A stretch of DNA of 64,000 nucleotides from Hydrogenovibrio sp. JE_KL2 (GCF_009296185.1 NZ_WBJR01000001.1:744001-808000); one strand, 5' to 3'. Shown: positions 44,425-53,523, counted from the first letter of the stretch. A program made the numbers and translations. The notes: generated by a model not told the origin, from the sequence alone.

Positions 44425-45600
44425 TTAGACTTCGCTGTTGTATTTGCGTTCGTCTTCCTTCAGCAAGTAGGTGTTAAACCCAAAAACCTTGCCTGCCCAG
44501 ATAAACATCAGCCACACCATCAATCCAAATGGCAAGTAACCAAAGTAGCCTTCCAACGGCATTTCAGAGAAGATGTGAATGACATTCACATAAGGTACGT
44601 CGTATACCCAATAGTTAGGATTGGCAATCGGGTTCGTCGGGTGCGTACTGCCGTAGTTCCACATTTCCCAGAAGAAACCGTTGAACAAAGCAGACAACGC
44701 GATCAAAATCATCGGGCTCCAGTTACCTTTTGCCAACTCACTCAAGGGCGAAGGAATCTTTCTCACAACCAACACGCCAGAGAAGGCGAGCATAATACCG
44801 ACCCAAATCGCCCAAAAGAATGGGTAAGGATAGAACACCATAATGGTGATTAACACCAAACCGACAACCAACAACGGATATCCCGGCAGTTTGACTTTTG
44901 GACCGTTCGAATACTTCACCGCCAATTTCGGAAAGGTATGCAACAAAGCATACCACTCGAACACTGCCGGCCAGACGGTGGTATAGGCTACCAAATAGAG
45001 AACGACAATCTCCGGGTGGGATAATGCCGGAATCAAGACCGTATTCGGGTAATACCAGTTACCCAGTGCAAAGTAGTCGAAATACTCAAAGTAAAACCAA
45101 GCAAACATCGACACCACTATGGTGATGGCAAACAGCTTTGGCTTCTTGCTCATCAGCGAGTAGCCACCACTTCTGGCATACACCAAGCCATCAATCAGAA
45201 TGATAAAGCCCCACCATAACGGCGTGAATGACAAATAAACAAGATTGATTAAGGCTTCCGGGCGCGCCCACATCAAATACCAAAAGAATAAGGTGATAAT
45301 CAACCCTGCCCAAAACCACCATGGCAAAGGTTTACGGTCATAAGGGGTTGGCGGTTCCACAGGTTTGAAACCGAACTTTTGGGGAAACAATAAAAAGACA
45401 ACCAGCAGTGCTTCCACGACCAACAACACAAGGAATACCGTCAGGTTAAAGCCCGGCGTTGGCGGTTCGGTCACCTGTAGCGGAGGGAACACGCCAAAGC
45501 CAGGAGGCAAGTGGTCTGCATAGGCAAACCATGAGGCAATCAATGGCAAAATCGTTAACGCGATTATCGGTAAAACTAGGCCTTTCTTTGGTGAGTACAT
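44425..45600 (-). CDS. polytopic membrane protein of unknown function, coupled to a GGDEF gene
   Basis: A 391-residue protein with about ten hydrophobic segments, many aromatic residues and proline-rich linkers (VEPPTPYDRKPLPWW). Conserved-looking blocks such as ALFNGFFWEMWNYGSTHPTNP and EMPLEGYFGYLPFG lie near the C-terminus. I do not recognise the family. It begins 2 bp after the stop of the 7TM GGDEF gene, so both are co-translated. This suggests it is controlled by, or transmits signals to, c-di-GMP metabolism (inference). Confidence 0.8.
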   Translation of the reverse strand: MYSPKKGLVLPIIALTILPLIASWFAYADHLPPGFGVFPPLQVTEPPTPGFNLTVFLVLLVVEALLVVFLLFPQKFGFKPVEPPTPYDRKPLPWWFWAGLIITLFFWYLMWARPEALINLVYLSFTPLWWGFIILIDGLVYARSGGYSLMSKKPKLFAITIVVSMFAWFYFEYFDYFALGNWYYPNTVLIPALSHPEIVVLYLVAYTTVWPAVFEWYALLHTFPKLAVKYSNGPKVKLPGYPLLVVGLVLITIMVFYPYPFFWAIWVGIMLAFSGVLVVRKIPSPLSELAKGNWSPMILIALSALFNGFFWEMWNYGSTHPTNPIANPNYWVYDVPYVNVIHIFSEMPLEGYFGYLPFGLMVWLMFIWAGKVFGFNTYLLKEDERKYNSEV

Positions 45601-45602
45601 CC

Positions 45603-47240
45603 CTATCTCCCTTTGTTAAGTTCTTTTTTACGTCTATATTTATTTTCATACATCCTAATATCAGCGAGGTGTTTCAATTCGGTTGAATTGGTAACTTCAT
45701 TCATGAAAGCTGCACCGGAACTGACGCCAACATGATCAAAACCGGTCGCTCTCATTTCATCGACAACCTGATCTATAAGTCCTCGCACTTCTTGCTCGTT
45801 GCCGTCCTGACTGATGATTGCGAACTCATCCCCGCCGACACGGAAAATACGTGCATTTTCATTGCTGTTCTCCAATATCTGCTGCATCAACTTGGCAAAC
45901 ATAGACAGCATCTCATCCCCCTTCGCATGCCCGAAACGGTCGTTATAGAACTTCAGGTTATCCATATCTATGTAGGTCAAAGAGGCATAAGGTCCCATTG
46001 AAGCAAACGCCATTTCCAAGGAGTAACGGTTTGGAATTTGGGTAAGAGAATCGGTATGCGCCAGCTTCTTATTATGGTCAAGGTGATTCAATATATTTAG
46101 GCGCTCTCGGTAAAGCTCTCCCACACGATAGGTCAAGGTCAACGCTAGCAAAATCGCCTCAAGTGCAATTGCCGCCAGCCCATAGTGCTCAACATCAATG
46201 GTGTTTGAACTCAATTGCGTCGGTAATGTCGCCATGCTCGCAAGCGAGATAAACGCCACCAGTGCCACCAAATACAAACGGGCGACAACGCTTCCCTGTC
46301 GTGCGCGCGAGATTCCCGCTATAAAACCATACAGCAAAAAGACCCATACACCATAACGTGCCATTTCATTGATCCAATTCGGTGCCATCAGCGCAAACAT
46401 GGCAAATATCGCCAACAACACCAACCCAACAACACCTAAGGTATACAACCTTTTGTTTTTAAGTGGATGGATTTCCAATAACCGCATGACAAAGAGAACA
46501 TAGAAAAAGTTGGATATGAGGATGGGAAAGGACACCAGATAGAAATTATGCCAGTTCAGCATCTGCGCAAAAATCAAATGCGCTCCGGCATTGAATATCA
46601 AATTGGAGAAGATAAAGATGGCATAGAAAAGCTCTGTTTTGCGAGAGCTGGCAAATGACAATGCGCCATAATAAATACCCAAAGCAAGGAAAACGCCGAT
46701 GCCAATCAAGACAATCGCATCTCCCAGCTTTATCTCCTGTTGGTAATTGCTAAGTGTTTCGATATAAGGAACGGGTTGTGCGATAAAGTATGGCGAAGAC
46801 ACTTCCGCCATTAATTTGTAATGCCCGGCTTTCAAGTCAAACATCCGTCCATGACGCAGAAAGAATAGATTAAACGCCTTGCTACCTATACCGCCATTGG
46901 CACTGGCGATGAGATTGTTTTGTTGATCATAGATGTAAAAAGAAAAGCGGTCTATCGTCGTCGTGTTTTTGAAATCGACAACGTAATCTCCTGTTTGATC
47001 AATGCTCAGATTTCCAACATAGAGATAATGGCCGCCAACCAACGAAATCCCATCTACTTTTCGTAAACCTTTTATCTCGGGGTTGCTGGGATCAAATGGC
47101 ATGCTGCCATTAACGCTATAAAGCTGCCAATCAATATGTTGAGGTTGTGCAAAAGAAGGACGGCTGAAAAAGGCAAAACTGAGTAACAAACCAATGAGTA
47201 GCCATGTCTTGTTAATTCCATAGTGCGGCGGACTGTTCAT
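45603..47240 (-). CDS. 7TM-DISM type diguanylate cyclase
   Basis: A 545-residue membrane protein. From the ATG at 47240 there is a signal sequence (WLLIGLLLSFAFFSRPSFAQ), a periplasmic beta domain of about 170 residues of the 7TMR-DISM type, seven membrane segments, then a GGDEF domain with FRVGGDEFAII. The cyclase motif is intact, but the inhibitory RxxD site five residues upstream of GGDEF is absent, so product inhibition there is unlikely. It probably makes c-di-GMP in response to a periplasmic ligand. Confidence 0.88.
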   Translation of the reverse strand: MNSPPHYGINKTWLLIGLLLSFAFFSRPSFAQPQHIDWQLYSVNGSMPFDPSNPEIKGLRKVDGISLVGGHYLYVGNLSIDQTGDYVVDFKNTTTIDRFSFYIYDQQNNLIASANGGIGSKAFNLFFLRHGRMFDLKAGHYKLMAEVSSPYFIAQPVPYIETLSNYQQEIKLGDAIVLIGIGVFLALGIYYGALSFASSRKTELFYAIFIFSNLIFNAGAHLIFAQMLNWHNFYLVSFPILISNFFYVLFVMRLLEIHPLKNKRLYTLGVVGLVLLAIFAMFALMAPNWINEMARYGVWVFLLYGFIAGISRARQGSVVARLYLVALVAFISLASMATLPTQLSSNTIDVEHYGLAAIALEAILLALTLTYRVGELYRERLNILNHLDHNKKLAHTDSLTQIPNRYSLEMAFASMGPYASLTYIDMDNLKFYNDRFGHAKGDEMLSMFAKLMQQILENSNENARIFRVGGDEFAIISQDGNEQEVRGLIDQVVDEMRATGFDHVGVSSGAAFMNEVTNSTELKHLADIRMYENKYRRKKELNKGR

Positions 47241-47297
47241 GCTTATATTCTTATCACTCAAGTAAAAGTTATGATAATGATTGAAAAATACCAAAAG

Positions 47298-48209
47298 TTA
47301 CAATTTGTTAATCGAAACCACCTGGTTACGGCCATTTGACTTGGCTTCATATAAGCAAGTATCGGCAGCTTCTATAAATGTATACATATTAAAATCAAAT
47401 TCTGGTGAAATCGTGCTCACCCCTAAACTAACTGTCAGTATCGAATGCACCGCTGAACTTTCATGCGGCGTTTTTAAATCGAGAACAGTCACTCTACAAC
47501 GCTCAGATAATTTAATGGCATCCGCCAACCCCGTATTGGGGAGCAAAATGGCGAACTCCTCTCCACCGTAACGCGCGACAATATCAGACGCTCGTTTAAC
47601 CACTTTGGACAAAGTGCTGGCAACCAGCCTCAAACAATCATCCCCTGCCAAGTGACCATAAGCCATGTTGTAATTTCTAAAATGATCTATATCGACAATG
47701 ATTAGCGAAAGCTCGGTGTCATCCCTTAGCGCACGCTTCCACTCTTTTTCCACCACTTCATCAAAGGCGCGTCTATTGAGCACACCCGTCAGTCCATCGT
47801 AAGTGGATATTCTTTCAAACTTGTTATTCAGGCGCTCCAACTCAGCTTGTTGCGTTTTGCTGTCAGTCACATCCTGAATATAACCGTTCCAGATAACGGC
47901 ATCCCCTTGTTTTCTGTCTGTTGGCTGAGCAGAAACTCGAATCCACACCTCTCCTTTCGATGGGTGCACTAACTTGGAGTCAAAAGCAGAAGTGCTCTCA
48001 TCCAAACCGTCAGGATCAATTAAACGCCAAAACGTATCCATGTCTTCAAGTAAGTCTTCTTGGGAATAACCCAAAACATCGTGACTTTTAGGGCTAATGT
48101 AAGTCAGCTTTCTAGAACCATCTGCATGAAGCACATACTCGAACAATACACCCGGTAAAAACTCTACTAAGCTCATCATTGTGTCTGCATTAGGCATGCT
48201 TACTGCCAT
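47298..48209 (-). CDS. PAS-GGDEF diguanylate cyclase
   Basis: A 303-residue cytoplasmic protein with an N-terminal PAS domain (PGVLFEYVLHADGSRKLTYI, with a PAC-type VWNGYIQDVTDSKTQQ end) and a C-terminal GGDEF domain with the intact active site RYGGEEFAILLP. RASD lies exactly five residues before GGEEF, forming an inhibitory I-site. It is upstream of the 7TM GGDEF gene with a 57-bp gap, making two diguanylate cyclases in one probable operon. Confidence 0.9.
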   Translation of the reverse strand: MAVSMPNADTMMSLVEFLPGVLFEYVLHADGSRKLTYISPKSHDVLGYSQEDLLEDMDTFWRLIDPDGLDESTSAFDSKLVHPSKGEVWIRVSAQPTDRKQGDAVIWNGYIQDVTDSKTQQAELERLNNKFERISTYDGLTGVLNRRAFDEVVEKEWKRALRDDTELSLIIVDIDHFRNYNMAYGHLAGDDCLRLVASTLSKVVKRASDIVARYGGEEFAILLPNTGLADAIKLSERCRVTVLDLKTPHESSAVHSILTVSLGVSTISPEFDFNMYTFIEAADTCLYEAKSNGRNQVVSINKL

Positions 48210-48544
48210 TTTTCAATCCCTTGCCACTCAATGAATGGATACCAAATATCTCTCGGAAATACAGGTGAACTTTTTTGTACCAATTTAATGTGATGCAAAT
48301 TAAAAAGCACACTCTCAACTATGATTTTCAATATAAATAGAATTCGTAATTTTTACAATCGTTTTTTCTTTCGCGACAACATGATAATTTAATCGCGACA
48401 GTGACTTTCATACTCATTCAATCATAAACGCAACCCTCAAGAAGCAATCGCGCGTTATACTTTGAACGTTACTCAACAAATCAATTTACTGATTTTGTTG
48501 TATGGATTCGCAACAACGTCCATTCATGAAGAAGGAGACATGCA
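48210..48544. other. divergent regulatory spacer
   Basis: A 335-bp AT-rich gap between the leftward PAS-GGDEF gene and the rightward Old Yellow Enzyme gene. It holds a possible -10 (TATACT, 48456-48461) and the dyad at 48474-48500. No gene or RNA was recognised. Confidence 0.5.
48474..48500. promoter_or_regulatory. dyad upstream of the Old Yellow Enzyme gene
   Basis: CAACAAATCA and TGATTTTGTTG form an inverted repeat with one bulged base around ATTTAC, lying just downstream of a possible -10. It fits a repressor operator (for example TetR-class) for the reductase gene. Confidence 0.4.
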
Positions 48545-49621
48545 ATGCCGACAGATACAACGCCCCTGTTTCACCCGGTAAAGCTTGGTGATCTAACACT
48601 AGCCAACCGCTTTGTTATGGCACCGCTTACCCGCTGTAGAGCCATCAACCATATTCCCAACGACCTGATGGCGGAATACTACACACAACGCGCCAGCGCT
48701 GGCTTAATCATCACCGAATGCACCATGGTCACCCCACACACTTCTGCCTTTGGTAACGACCCGGGCATTTATTCGTTGGAGCAAATCGAAGGCTGGAAAA
48801 AAACCACCGAATCCGTCCACAAAGCCGGCGGAAAAATTTTCCTACAAATCTGGCATGCCGGACGTGCCGCGCACCCATTGCTAAATGATGGCAAAGAAGC
48901 CGTTAGTGCCAGCGCCATAGCGATTGATGGTGAAACCCAAACACCAGAAGGCAAGCAACCTTACACCGTACCTCATGCACTCACCAAAGAAGAAATTGCC
49001 GATATTGTGTTGGATTTTCGCAAGGCGGCGGCAAATGCCATGGCGGCAGGATTCGATGGCGTGGAGGTGCATGGTGCCAACGGCTACCTTATTGACCAAT
49101 TCCTGAGAGACAGCGCCAATGAACGTACTGACGAATACGGTGGTTCACTGGAAAACCGTGCGCGTTTTTTGATGGAAATTCTCGAAGCCGTCACCGATGA
49201 AATCGGCAGTGGCAGTGTCGGCTTACGCCTCTCGCCATTGAATAGTTTCAATAGCATGAAAGACAACCACCCAACCTATTGGATCAGTTACCTGGCAGAA
49301 CAGGTCAACCGATTCAATCTGGCGTACCTGCATGTGATGAGAGCAGATTTCTTTGGCTTGCAACAGGCGGATGTCATTCCTATTGCTCGTGAGCATTTCA
49401 AAGGACATTTGATGGTGAATATGGGTTATACCGCTGATGAAGCCGCAGAAGTGATTGCCAACAACTTGGCAGATTCCGTAGCCTTTGGTACCGGGTTCCT
49501 TGCCAACCCAGACCTGCCAGCACGTGTAAAAGCGGGTGCCGAGCTGAATGCGCCGGATCAAGACACCTTCTACACTTCAGATGCAAAAGGCTATACCGAC
49601 TATCCTTTCATGAAAGCTTAA
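48545..49621 (+). CDS. Old Yellow Enzyme family alkene reductase
   Basis: A 358-residue FMN enzyme of the NemA/OYE class. LFHPVKLGDLTLANRFVMAPLTRCRA, IWHAGRAAHP, FDGVEVHGANGYLIDQFLRDSAN (HGAN catalytic block) and VAFGTGFLANPDLP are all conserved. It reduces activated alkenes or nitro-esters with NADPH. AAGGAG precedes the ATG. The dyad upstream suggests induction by electrophiles. Confidence 0.93.
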   Translation: MPTDTTPLFHPVKLGDLTLANRFVMAPLTRCRAINHIPNDLMAEYYTQRASAGLIITECTMVTPHTSAFGNDPGIYSLEQIEGWKKTTESVHKAGGKIFLQIWHAGRAAHPLLNDGKEAVSASAIAIDGETQTPEGKQPYTVPHALTKEEIADIVLDFRKAAANAMAAGFDGVEVHGANGYLIDQFLRDSANERTDEYGGSLENRARFLMEILEAVTDEIGSGSVGLRLSPLNSFNSMKDNHPTYWISYLAEQVNRFNLAYLHVMRADFFGLQQADVIPIAREHFKGHLMVNMGYTADEAAEVIANNLADSVAFGTGFLANPDLPARVKAGAELNAPDQDTFYTSDAKGYTDYPFMKA

Positions 49622-49646
49622 ATGAAAGGTTAAATAACAATCAGGT

Positions 49647-49680
49647 AAAAAAGGCAGGTTTCAATACTTTGAAACCTGCC
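49647..49680 (-). terminator. terminator of the glucosaminidase gene
   Basis: Twelve-base-pair stem GGCAGGTTTCAA/TTGAAACCTGCC with a TACT loop (49653-49680), followed on the minus strand by six T. It lies between two convergent genes and directly abuts a dispersed-repeat copy. Confidence 0.85.
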
Positions 49681-49698
49681 CCCAACCTGGTAGATTTT
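49680..49698 (+). repeat. dispersed repeat copy
   Basis: CCCCAACCTGGTAGATTTT, joined directly to the arm of the terminator hairpin and 32 bp past the glucosaminidase gene stop. Confidence 0.9.
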
Positions 49699-49730
49699 AC
49701 TCGCTAATGTCCAACCATCATCCCTGACAA

Positions 49731-50573
49731 TTATTGTCGCCAAGCACGATTAAAAGCTTTTCCTTGATTGATTTCCTTAGTCAAGTCACACAATCCCGCA
49801 TTGTCCATCACCTTGGATACATGCTTAATCCATGCTGGTCTCGTATTAAAACTTCTTGGTTTACCGCCAATGCTTTTCAAAAACGCTTTTGCGACCTTAC
49901 AGTTCAACAAGATGTTTTTGCCCTTCTTCGACACCAATTTATCCATCTCTTTTGAAGCCTTAAAAAACACAGGTACTTTAGACTTCTCGCTAATCCAACT
50001 ACCGGAAAAATCCTGCATAACATGCGCATAGGCTTGCTTTAAAGCTTGAGGGTGATTGCGAAAATAAAGCAGATTATTTTTTGTGCCGGCATAAGGCTTA
50101 GGACGATAATCCTTTTTCAAACTCGGTGGTCTTTTTTGCCATACCACCTGGCTTTTCGGTAGCTGTTTTGCCTTTTTGAAATCAATCATGAGCTTGTTGG
50201 TCGCAAGATTTCTCGGCAAGGTTAATGGTGGCAACTCGGGCTCGCCCTTACGTGCGCCCAAACTCATGATATTACCGGTAATCTGAGAAACATAGCCCTG
50301 CCCAAAACCTGACTCCCAACCGGCAATCGCCAAGATAGCCGCTGGCGGAATGTTTTCTTTCATGCCAATTTTTACCGCCTCTTTAGCGGTTAAACCGTAA
50401 AACTGTTCAACATGAGGGTATTTGCGCAATGAGTACTGAGAAGTATTAGAAGCCGTGTTAGAAGCAGCATGGGAAGCTTTGTTATGAATCTCTGTGTTCG
50501 CCTGCGCTCCCATAAATAATCTCTCGGTGAGAACAGCACTAACAATAGACAGGAATAAGATAAAAAATTTCAT
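49731..50573 (-). CDS. exported glucosaminidase-domain protein
   Basis: A 280-residue secreted protein with a signal sequence (FFILFLSIVSAVLTERLFM) and a glucosaminidase domain (lysozyme subfamily 4, FlgJ-C/Bax-like). AAILAIAGWESGFGQG carries the likely catalytic Glu, followed by NIMSLGARKG and KNNLLYFRNHPQALKQAYAHVM. It would cleave peptidoglycan glycan strands in the periplasm. It is not linked to flagellar genes here. Confidence 0.85.
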   Translation of the reverse strand: MKFFILFLSIVSAVLTERLFMGAQANTEIHNKASHAASNTASNTSQYSLRKYPHVEQFYGLTAKEAVKIGMKENIPPAAILAIAGWESGFGQGYVSQITGNIMSLGARKGEPELPPLTLPRNLATNKLMIDFKKAKQLPKSQVVWQKRPPSLKKDYRPKPYAGTKNNLLYFRNHPQALKQAYAHVMQDFSGSWISEKSKVPVFFKASKEMDKLVSKKGKNILLNCKVAKAFLKSIGGKPRSFNTRPAWIKHVSKVMDNAGLCDLTKEINQGKAFNRAWRQ

Positions 50574-50625
50574 CGCATTATTTTATCGAATTCCAATCGG
50601 GTTAGCTTATTTTCAATAACCTCCC

Positions 50626-50644
50626 CCCCAACCTGGTAGATTTT
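50626..50644 (+). repeat. dispersed repeat copy
   Basis: CCCCAACCTGGTAGATTTT at the end of an eight-base C/T-rich run, 16 bp downstream of the GFA-family gene stop. Confidence 0.9.
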
Positions 50645-50660
50645 GTTGAATACCTAAGCT

Positions 50661-51067
50661 TTAAGCTGGCGCGCCCTCAAACATGACAACTTTTTCCAAT
50701 TCACTATCCCACGTTGCTTTACTCGCAGTGAAAATGTGCGCATTTGGTTTTATAGATAGATGAGTATCAAGGCTTCCCGCCGGAACGACCAATAGTTTCC
50801 CGCTCATCTGCATATTTGGCAACGCAGATCCGCAATTAGAACAAAAGCTCTTGATATGTTGTGTGGATAGTAAGTTAAAAGTCGTCACCAACTCTTCGCC
50901 AGAGATCAACTTAAGCTGGCGTTGGTGGAAAATAGATTTGCCGCATGGGCTGAACCTGTATCTTTTTGGCAATACTCACAATGGCACAGATAGAAGCTCT
51001 CAAAACTTCCCTCAATTTCAAAATGTACTTTGCCACACAGGCAAGAACCATGATGTTTTGTACTCAT
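50661..51067 (-). pseudogene. GFA family (glutathione-dependent formaldehyde-activating enzyme-like), frameshifted
   Basis: Two frames together give a normal GFA-fold protein of about 135 residues. The first frame starts at ATG 51067 and encodes GSCLCGKVHFEIEGSFES and LCHCEYCQKDTGSAHAANLF before hitting TGA at 50908-50906. The second frame continues with LISGEELVTTFNLLSTQHIKSFCSNCGSALP and runs to 50661. Zinc-binding cysteines of both halves are present. A single missing base near 50908-50916 (around CTTAAG) would restore the frame. It is either a recent pseudogene or a sequence error. Confidence 0.85.
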
Positions 51068-51130
51068 GTGTATCACCAAAGTTTGATTGAATAGTTTTTC
51101 TGTATTTGTATAAGGTTCAGGGTAAAAAGC

Positions 51131-51340
51131 TTATTTTCTTAAGGGATCAAGAAGCGACTTTAAACCATTGTGATCCAACTCCTGCATCAGCGCCAATAAC
51201 TCCCCTAAATTACCAGATGGAAAGCCCTTACGCGCAAACCAATTAAGGTAATTCCCCGGCAAATCAGCAATAATCCGCCCCTTGTATTTTCCATAAGGCA
51301 TCGTGACTGTAACGAGTTTTTTTAAGTTCTCTGGGTTCAT
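51131..51340 (-). CDS. DUF3820 family protein
   Basis: A 69-residue cytoplasmic protein with the DUF3820 block TVTMPYGKYKGRIIADLPGNYL and NWFARKGFPSGNLG. The family is small, widespread and uncharacterised; a nucleic-acid-related role has been suggested elsewhere but is not shown here. Full length for the family. Confidence 0.85.
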   Translation of the reverse strand: MNPENLKKLVTVTMPYGKYKGRIIADLPGNYLNWFARKGFPSGNLGELLALMQELDHNGLKSLLDPLRK

Positions 51341-51383
51341 AAGTTAAAGTACAAAAAAACAATCGAGTCTGACCCCATTGATT

Positions 51384-52186
51384 TCAAATAGAACTCAGCT
51401 TTTCTGAAAGATGACAGGCCATTAATTCTACTAATGCTAACTGCAGCAGCAATATTTTATCTTTTCGACTTTCCAAAACGGAAATAGAGTCGAAATTATC
51501 AAAATCATTACCATGTGCAACTTCATGACGTTTTTTATTTGATTCATCTAAAAACTCTTGCCACAAAGTTCTTTGAACCTGCTTATCTGAAATTGATAAC
51601 GAAAAGTCAGAACGCTGTGAAGAATATGGAAATGTTTTGATGTGTTCTTTTATCTGTTCTTTTGAATTTGAAATAAACTCTTTCAACTCACTACTTGTCA
51701 TCGAAAAAGCACCATCAAACTGTGATTCATTGAGGCATGCAAAAACTTTCTTTTGTCCAAAATTTAAAAATATGGTTTCTACTATATTAGGGTTCGGGTT
51801 TTTGTTATTGCTTTTTATAAATGGTTGGTATTCAATTTTTGTGTTTATTTCTGAAAACTTTTCAACTAACTGGTTAACTTTATAATCAAAACTACCATTT
51901 TCATTGTCGTGTTGCTCTCCTAAAAATTTAGTGCAATACCTTCTTTGAAGTGCCACAGGCATATCAACGTATTCATAATTTTCATTCAAATCATTGATGA
52001 TTGCTTTTGCAAGTTCTTTCATAAAGCCTTCAAATGAGCTATTGTAAAAACGGTAATGGAGCGACAAAGTGCTTTATATAAAGCTGGGTTAGAATCTTGC
52101 TTATCTTTAGCCTCTACAACTAGTAAATCAATTTCTTGCCAATTATCCAAAAACTTTTCTAAAAACTCATAAAGAGACGAATCCAT
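51384..52186 (-). pseudogene. MAE_28990-like HEPN protein, frameshifted
   Basis: The intact gene would start at ATG 52186, overlapping the DUF262 stop as TAATG, and run to 51384. The first 55 codons (MDSSLYEFLEKFLDNW up to CRSITVFTIAH) meet TGA at 52019. The second frame continues as FEGFMKELAKAIINDLN to the end. One extra T at the T-run near 52031-52034 joins them seamlessly. The C-terminal half carries RHEVAHG, an RX4H motif typical of HEPN RNases. Gene content is clearly AT-rich. Confidence 0.75.
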
Positions 52187-53271
52187 TATCTGATAGCCTC
52201 AAGACCTTTACTGATTCTAGTATTGAGCTTGGAAACATCATTCACACTTCCTTCAACCGCTGAAAAGTATTCTTTGTCTTTAAATAACTCTCTAAAAGCA
52301 TCAATATCGAATATACCTTCTTTATCTGATTGAGACAAAGGAACAATAATAGAATCATATACAGCCGCATTAAATTTAGACATTCTTGCAAGTTGACCAT
52401 CATCATCAACTTTATATTTAGAAAATGGATTTTCTATTGAACTTTTAGAAATATATGCGAAAGTCTCCAAAAAGTTTTGTTCCATTTCAACTAATTTTGC
52501 TAAGGACAGAGTATTAAAATATTCCATTTTTTCCGTAAGAAACTTTTTAAACCCACCTTTATAAGATTGGTACCCATTTTCGAAAGAAAGAGCAAAATAT
52601 CTAACAACTAGCTCTTCATCTTCCATTTTTTCTACTCGTTTCCCTTCTGGATCCAAATTCGCTAAGGCTACAAAATCATCTGATTTGGCAAGCTTTTTAA
52701 TAAGGTCTTTGAAAGGACCACGACACACCGCATTTCTCAATTCTTGAGCTTCCAACTTTACTGAACCTGAATTCAAGCGCTCAAAAATATCATATTTAAC
52801 CTGGCCATCTAAAGTTGAATCTATTCTAAGACAGCGTATTGTTCTCTCTTCTAATCTCCTAATTAAAAAAGAGGGCAAATCTTTGTAAAAAGAACCATTA
52901 AGCTCCCTCAAAACGTCCAAGCCGTCCAAAGCGTACTTATTTTTGAAAAACTCATAAATTGCGGTCAATCTTTGCTGACCATCAATAACAGAATACCTTG
53001 ATATGTCATTTTCTACTTCCTCATCGACATCAACATCCTGTGAAATATAAATAAAAGGAACCGGAATATTTAAGATTAAACTTTCTATAAGTCTAGATGA
53101 AAACTCAGGACTCCATCTGTGGCGGCGTTGATAATCTGGATTAAGTTTTATCACATGTTTATCAATCTTTTTTACCATTGTTTCAAGGTCATACTCAATG
53201 GTTTGAGTTTTTACCGTTCGCTCTATAGCTTTTCTCTGAATATTCTCTAGGTTTTGTTTTAATTCAGTCAT
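52186..53271 (-). CDS. DUF262 domain protein (ParB/GmrSD-like)
   Basis: A 361-residue protein with the DUF262 hallmark: LNPDYQRRHRWSPEFSSRLIESLI and SVIDGQQRLTAIYEFF (DGQQR motif), then a helical C-terminal region. The ATG at 53271 is chosen over a GTG nine codons upstream. It lacks the DUF1524 HNH half of full GmrSD proteins. DUF262 proteins are ParB-fold NTP-using components of defence and modification-dependent restriction systems. Its stop overlaps the ATG of the HEPN gene, and both are AT-rich, pointing to one mobile unit. Confidence 0.88.
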   Translation of the reverse strand: MTELKQNLENIQRKAIERTVKTQTIEYDLETMVKKIDKHVIKLNPDYQRRHRWSPEFSSRLIESLILNIPVPFIYISQDVDVDEEVENDISRYSVIDGQQRLTAIYEFFKNKYALDGLDVLRELNGSFYKDLPSFLIRRLEERTIRCLRIDSTLDGQVKYDIFERLNSGSVKLEAQELRNAVCRGPFKDLIKKLAKSDDFVALANLDPEGKRVEKMEDEELVVRYFALSFENGYQSYKGGFKKFLTEKMEYFNTLSLAKLVEMEQNFLETFAYISKSSIENPFSKYKVDDDGQLARMSKFNAAVYDSIIVPLSQSDKEGIFDIDAFRELFKDKEYFSAVEGSVNDVSKLNTRISKGLEAIR

Positions 53272-53414
53272 TGTTTTATCTCTATCTATCACCAACACCA
53301 GGTTATCTTACTAATAATTCTTATAGGAAATAAATTATTACGTACATTATTTTTACTAAATTAATTACATACAAAAATCAAATCGGGAAATAAAACGCTC
53401 AAATTCGTGGCGGG

Positions 53415-53493
53415 AAATGTTGATCATACTAAAAGCGCCCAAAGGGCATAAAATATGTGAGCGTTTTTCGAACAAAGAAGTTGAGTATTTAGA
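53415..53493 (+). repeat. imperfect palindromic element, copy 1
   Basis: Begins AAATGTTGATCATACTAAAAG and ends TATTTAGAC, with a GCGCCC-AAA-GGGC hairpin inserted compared with copy 2. Confidence 0.55.
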
Positions 53494-53523
53494 CCCAACT
53501 TACGTGCTAAAAAGAAAAATTTC

